The notes beneath the pieces are model-generated. The model did not search any database. It was not told where the DNA came from and saw only the letters and a program-made list of their open reading frames with translations. DNA of 64,000 nt from Porticoccus sp950063125 (lineage in GTDB: Bacteria; Pseudomonadota; Gammaproteobacteria; Pseudomonadales; Porticoccaceae). Positions 60,814 through 64,000 of this stretch are shown piece after piece. Position 1 is the stretch's first letter; each line of letters opens with the position of its first letter. Location of the stretch: NCBI RefSeq assembly GCF_963973895.1, contig NZ_CAXBBF010000005.1. One strand, written 5' to 3'. The translations under genes were made by a program, and so were the position numbers.

Positions 60814-61152
60814 ATGAAGCTTATTACAGCTATTGTAAAACCCTTCAAACTGGACGATGTCAGAGAGGCGCTTGCAGAGGTCGGCGTTCAGGGTATTACT
60901 GTCACTGAGGTAAAAGGTTTTGGGCGCCAGAAAGGCCACACTGAACTCTATCGTGGTGCGGAATACGTAGTGGATTTCCTGCCCAAGGTAAAATTGGAAA
61001 TTGCGCTTGATGACAACCACGTCGATGTTGTGGTTGAGGCGATTACCAAGTCTGCTCAAACCGGTAAGATCGGCGATGGCAAAATCTTTATTTCCACATT
61101 GGAAGAAGTAATTCGTATTCGTACCGGAGAAACCGGTAGCGACGCAATTTAG
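60814..61152 (+). CDS. Nitrogen regulatory PII protein (second copy)
   Basis: 112 residues, closely related to the first copy, with the same T-loop Tyr51. Differences are concentrated in the first helix and the last third (VGVQGI; DDNHVDVVVEAITKSAQ). It follows the amtB terminator and has its own putative promoter, so it may be the constitutive GlnB-like partner while the other is nitrogen-induced GlnK. That split is inference. Confidence 0.93.
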   Translation: MKLITAIVKPFKLDDVREALAEVGVQGITVTEVKGFGRQKGHTELYRGAEYVVDFLPKVKLEIALDDNHVDVVVEAITKSAQTGKIGDGKIFISTLEEVIRIRTGETGSDAI

Positions 61153-61270
61153 GCTGGCCGGGCTGAATGCCCGGCAACCCCTAATTTTCCCGTCCCATCG
61201 CGCTCTTCTCTTTTGAACAGAGTCGACAGGTTGTCAGTTTGATCACGCCTCTATCGGATCTTTTGTCAGC

Positions 61271-61984
61271 TCAGGGGCTGATGATCAGGTCAAAGCTCAC
61301 CTGAATATTATCGCTGTAGGTGATTTCATCGGGTAGATAGGTTCCCGGTCTAGCAGCGCTGCTGCGTACCATCATCGTCTCCATCCCGGATGCCTTCATC
61401 ATGTCGCCAGAGGGGGGCGTGTTGCGGTGGTAATCGATTCGCACGACAGGCCCAAGCTCTGCCCCGTAGGCTTTTGCAAGTGCCTCAGCCTTGCTCTTCG
61501 AGTCCGAGATTGCCAGCAGATGAGCTGCCTGGATGTGTTTGGGCATTTCACTGTTTTCGTAACGTACGTTATCAATACCCTCCAGCCGTTGGGCTAGCGC
61601 CTGGTCCATCACTTCGGTGAGTTGTGTCATATCCTTTAACGTGACAGTGAGCTGGCGGATCGCCTCATAACCGCTGAACAACCGATTGCTGTTGGTGTGT
61701 TCGTAGCGAGGATAAATGCGGATGGATGAGGCCACCAGGTCATCCTGTGAGATAGACATGGCTTTGAGTTGATCGATAAAGGCATTTACCCGGTCATCCA
61801 CATCGCGCTTCGCTTCCTGGCCGGATTTGCGGGTGGCCCGGACGCTCAACTCGAGGATGGCGGTATCAGCAGGGACGGTAACTTCACCGTAGCCATTGGT
61901 GGAAATCAGCCTTCGGTCAGTTTCATCATGGGCCTGGCAGGACAGGGACAGAAACAGTAAAGGTAACAATAGGACGTTGCGCAC
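61271..61984 (-). CDS. SIMPL/DUF541-domain periplasmic protein
   Basis: 237 residues from a GTG at 61984, which follows GGAG by seven bases; ATG 62023 would place 13 residues before the signal peptide. A signal peptide (RNVLLLPLLFLSLSCQA) leads into a SIMPL domain (ISTNGYGEVTVPADTAILELSVRA to IQVSFDLIISP). The Cys after LSLS does not form a good lipobox. Family members form oligomers linked to oxidative stress or membrane functions; the role is not defined. Confidence 0.87.
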   Translation of the reverse strand: MRNVLLLPLLFLSLSCQAHDETDRRLISTNGYGEVTVPADTAILELSVRATRKSGQEAKRDVDDRVNAFIDQLKAMSISQDDLVASSIRIYPRYEHTNSNRLFSGYEAIRQLTVTLKDMTQLTEVMDQALAQRLEGIDNVRYENSEMPKHIQAAHLLAISDSKSKAEALAKAYGAELGPVVRIDYHRNTPPSGDMMKASGMETMMVRSSAARPGTYLPDEITYSDNIQVSFDLIISP

Positions 61985-62073
61985 AATAAAACTCCGTTGG
62001 TGTATGTTGAGAAACCATGACATAAAGTAGGGCAGGCAATAAATACCTGCAGCCAGATAGCCTCAGTAGCCGT

Positions 62074-62970
62074 TCACTTTTTTTGGGCGCGAGGATGAGA
62101 CTGGTCATAAATCCTGGCAAGGTGCTGGAAGTCCAGGTGGGTGTAAACCTGAGTCGTGGATAAATTGGCATGGCCCAACAGCTCTTGAACAGCGCGCAGG
62201 TCGCCACTGGATTCCAGCAAATGGCTCGCAAATGAGTGGCGCAACATGTGGGGGTGTATTTTCCCGTCCATATTTTGCTTGAGACCGATCAGTCTGAGCC
62301 GTTCCTGAATGGTGCGGCAAGAAATGCGTTTGCCCTGGCGGCTGACGAAAATTGCCCGCGTGTCGTCATTGGCAAATTCACGGCGCCTTGTTAGCCAGGT
62401 TTTCAAGGCTCTGATTGCATGGCTGCCCACGGGCAGTTGCCGCGATTTGTTCCCCTTCCCGGTAACCGTCACCAGTTGATCATTCAGATCGATATCCCCT
62501 AGGTTCAGGGCCGTTAATTCCGATAGCCGCAGGCCAGAAGAATAGAACAGCTCGACGACAGCCAGATCTCTGCAGTCGATCCAGCTTTCCGCCGAGAAAG
62601 CTAGGTAGCGCGCCACCTGGTCCGTATCGAGGGTTTTTGGGAGTTTTTTCGCAGATTTTGGTGCACTGATGGCAATCGCTGGATTGGCTTTCAGCCACTG
62701 TTGTTTGAGCCCGTAGTTAAAGAAAGTCCTCAGTGAAGCGAGCCAGCGGTCGAGACTGCGTCCGCCCAGCCCTTTACGATGAAGGGTGGTCAGGCAACTG
62801 CGAATATGCTGGCCATCCAGTTGTAGCAGCGACAGGGATTGCTTTTCACACCAGTCGTCCAGTTTGCGCAGGTCACGAAGATAGCCCTTGATGGTGTGAG
62901 TGGAAAGTCTGCGTTCGCTGCGTAAGTACTGTTCAAATTGCTGGAGTGGGTCAGTGCAGTCGGGCAGCAT
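62074..62970 (-). CDS. xerC: Site-specific tyrosine recombinase XerC
   Basis: 298 residues, the family size. With XerD it resolves chromosome dimers at dif. The catalytic residues are in SGLRLSEL (Arg), HPHMLRHSFASHL (His-x-x-Arg), ELLGHANLSTTQVYTHLD (His and Tyr). The N-terminal SAM-like core-binding domain is residues about 5-90. Order dapF-DUF484-xerC is conserved in Pseudomonas. Confidence 0.97.
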   Translation of the reverse strand: MLPDCTDPLQQFEQYLRSERRLSTHTIKGYLRDLRKLDDWCEKQSLSLLQLDGQHIRSCLTTLHRKGLGGRSLDRWLASLRTFFNYGLKQQWLKANPAIAISAPKSAKKLPKTLDTDQVARYLAFSAESWIDCRDLAVVELFYSSGLRLSELTALNLGDIDLNDQLVTVTGKGNKSRQLPVGSHAIRALKTWLTRRREFANDDTRAIFVSRQGKRISCRTIQERLRLIGLKQNMDGKIHPHMLRHSFASHLLESSGDLRAVQELLGHANLSTTQVYTHLDFQHLARIYDQSHPRAQKK

Positions 62971-62986
62971 CGGTTCGGTCCCTCGG

Positions 62987-63685
62987 CTAGGGTAACAGGC
63001 GGGGAATAATGCGGTTCAGTACCTCTGCAATATAGCTGAGGAACAGCGTACCCATGCTGCTCCGATAGTAGTTTGGATCAGTATGGCCGATAGCCAGCAC
63101 GCCGAACACAGAGCCGTGTGTCAGGGGTACAGCAGCCACAGAGCCCACATTTTTAGCATCATTGCCAAACAAAAAAGCCAGCTCGTCACTACCCAGAACC
63201 CCGCAGATAGGCCGATTGGTGCGCAGTAGTGTCCCGATATGACTATTGGCCTGTTCAACGCTAACCATCCGCACATGGGGGTTCAGTTCAGAGGTTTGGT
63301 CGTCACCAAACAGGAGCATGCTGTGGAACTGAACCTGGAAGTCTGTGCTGAGGCTGTTGGATGTGGCATTGACAATGGTTGCGAGATCCTCTGCTTCCAA
63401 AAGGGTCAGGATGAGCCGTTTGGTTTTTTCGAAGAGTTTGTCATTGATTTTTGCTGAATCCAGCATGGCATTGAGCCGCTGTCGCATTTCCAGATTGCGT
63501 TCCCGTAAAACGGCTACTTGCCGTTCAATCAATGAGATGGCTGGCCCACTGTCGTGGGGCAGCTCTATGACTTCAAGCAGATCGGGGTGATCTTCAAAAA
63601 AACACGGGTTCGTTTCCAAGTAGGTTTTAATCTGGGCGGGGGTCAGCAATTCGTCAGTACGCGGGTTTTTTTGCTCTGTACTCAT
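62987..63685 (-). CDS. DUF484 (GAF-like) family protein
   Basis: 232 residues from the ATG at 63685. DUF484 proteins have a GAF-like C-terminal domain (about 100-225) after an N-terminal coiled segment (RQVAVLRERNLEMRQRLNAML). Function unknown; always found between dapF and xerC, which suggests a shared role in cell division or wall. It overlaps dapF as ATGA. Confidence 0.93.
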   Translation of the reverse strand: MSTEQKNPRTDELLTPAQIKTYLETNPCFFEDHPDLLEVIELPHDSGPAISLIERQVAVLRERNLEMRQRLNAMLDSAKINDKLFEKTKRLILTLLEAEDLATIVNATSNSLSTDFQVQFHSMLLFGDDQTSELNPHVRMVSVEQANSHIGTLLRTNRPICGVLGSDELAFLFGNDAKNVGSVAAVPLTHGSVFGVLAIGHTDPNYYRSSMGTLFLSYIAEVLNRIIPRLLP

Positions 63686-64000
63686 ATTTTTATCCGTCCA
63701 TGAAAAACGGTGGTGGCCGGTCCGGACATGATTACCGGCTGATTCTCGCCTGGCCACTCTATCTGGAGACTGCCGCCCGGGAGGTTGACGGTTACGTACG
63801 AGTCTAGCAGGTCTTGCAAGTGGCCCGCCACTACTGCGGCACAGGCTCCGCTTCCACAGGCCAGTGTCTCGCCAGCGCCCCGTTCAAAAACCCGCAGGTT
63901 AATCTGCTGGCGGTTTAGAATCTGCATAAAGCCCACGTTGACTCTCTGGGGAAAACGATGATGGCACTCTATCTCAGGTCCCAGTGTGTCGACCGGTGCT
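63682..64000 (-). CDS. dapF: Diaminopimelate epimerase, C-terminal part (cut by window end)
   Basis: At least 105 residues, open to the window's right edge. DapF converts LL- to meso-diaminopimelate for lysine and peptidoglycan. The sequence PVDTLGPEIE, FPQRVNVGFMQ, RVFERGAGETLACGSGACAAV (second catalytic Cys in ACGSGA) and the C-terminal HGRIKI are DapF hallmarks. The first catalytic Cys lies beyond the window. Confidence 0.97.
   Translation of the reverse strand, partial: APVDTLGPEIECHHRFPQRVNVGFMQILNRQQINLRVFERGAGETLACGSGACAAVVAGHLQDLLDSYVTVNLPGGSLQIEWPGENQPVIMSGPATTVFHGRIKI

Noticed and set aside
1..64000. CRISPR arrays, rRNA and tRNA genes
   Set aside because: No regularly spaced repeat-spacer pattern, no rRNA-like sequence, and no cloverleaf with a GTTCRANNC arm was found in the intergenic gaps.

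Overview
The window is chromosomal DNA from a gammaproteobacterium, moderately GC-rich and densely coding. The gene neighbourhoods match those of Pseudomonas and its relatives: gatCAB beside mreBCD-maf-rng-yhdP-nitrilase, proA-nadD-rsfS-rlmH, sfsA-aminotransferase-dksA-gluQ-cbrB-pcnB-folK-panB, comM-ubiK-glnK-amtB, and dapF-DUF484-xerC. A TorF-type porin, a PHA synthase, a PPi-dependent phosphofructokinase of the Methylococcus/Xanthomonas type and many exporters suggest a free-living, probably aquatic species (Cellvibrionales-like). The taxonomic guess is inference only.

Layout. 1-4.6 kb is an accessory patch. It holds a heptamer tandem repeat, three c-di-GMP turnover genes (two PAS-GGDEF, one EAL), a truncated second copy of a PA4642-family gene, a family of AAAGGGGTCGG repeats, and a HigBA-like toxin-antitoxin module. 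That module sits between what look like two damaged integron attC sites. 4.6-8.1 kb is the PA4642-family gene plus gatB, gatA and gatC. 8.4-17.8 kb is the elongasome and envelope operon (mreB, mreC, mreD, maf, rng, yhdP, nitrilase). 17.8-23.5 kb carries a periplasmic MsrB, pyroglutamyl peptidase, rlmH-rsfS-nadD-proA, a sirtuin and a Lon-N-domain protein. 23.5-34.1 kb has a DUF4124-like secreted protein, a PAP2 phosphatase with a glycosyltransferase, LexA-controlled umuDC, glutathione-dependent formaldehyde oxidation (frmA/fghA), a Na/Pi symporter and an MMPL exporter. 34.2-46.7 kb is housekeeping: 2-hydroxyacid dehydrogenase, dtd, pfp, mpl, ubiX, metallo-hydrolase, esterase, GST, panB, a deoxynucleoside kinase, folK and pcnB. 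47.1-57.9 kb is a CbrB-like regulator, gluQ, dksA, aminotransferase, sfsA, rep, phaC, comM and ubiK. 57.9-61.2 kb is a nitrogen-starvation unit (torF, glnK, amtB, second glnK) behind an NtrC site and a sigma-54 promoter. 61.3-64 kb is a SIMPL protein, xerC, DUF484 and the C-terminal part of dapF, cut by the window end.

The most interesting signal is the 427-base gap between cbrB and pcnB. On the minus strand it holds three GTAACA-type sites, a well-spaced sigma-54 promoter, an A-rich leader with several AANAANAA motifs, a long stem-loop and a strong intrinsic terminator. Together these predict an sRNA of about 140 nt. In Pseudomonas the same position holds crcZ, the CbrB-dependent decoy RNA for Hfq/Crc, so this looks like a short CrcZ-type RNA. 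The cbrA sensor-kinase gene expected between gluQ and cbrB is absent. The second notable structure is the toxin-antitoxin cassette with attC-like ends and a promoter that would give an almost leaderless mRNA.

No rRNA, tRNA, CRISPR array or intact insertion sequence was found.
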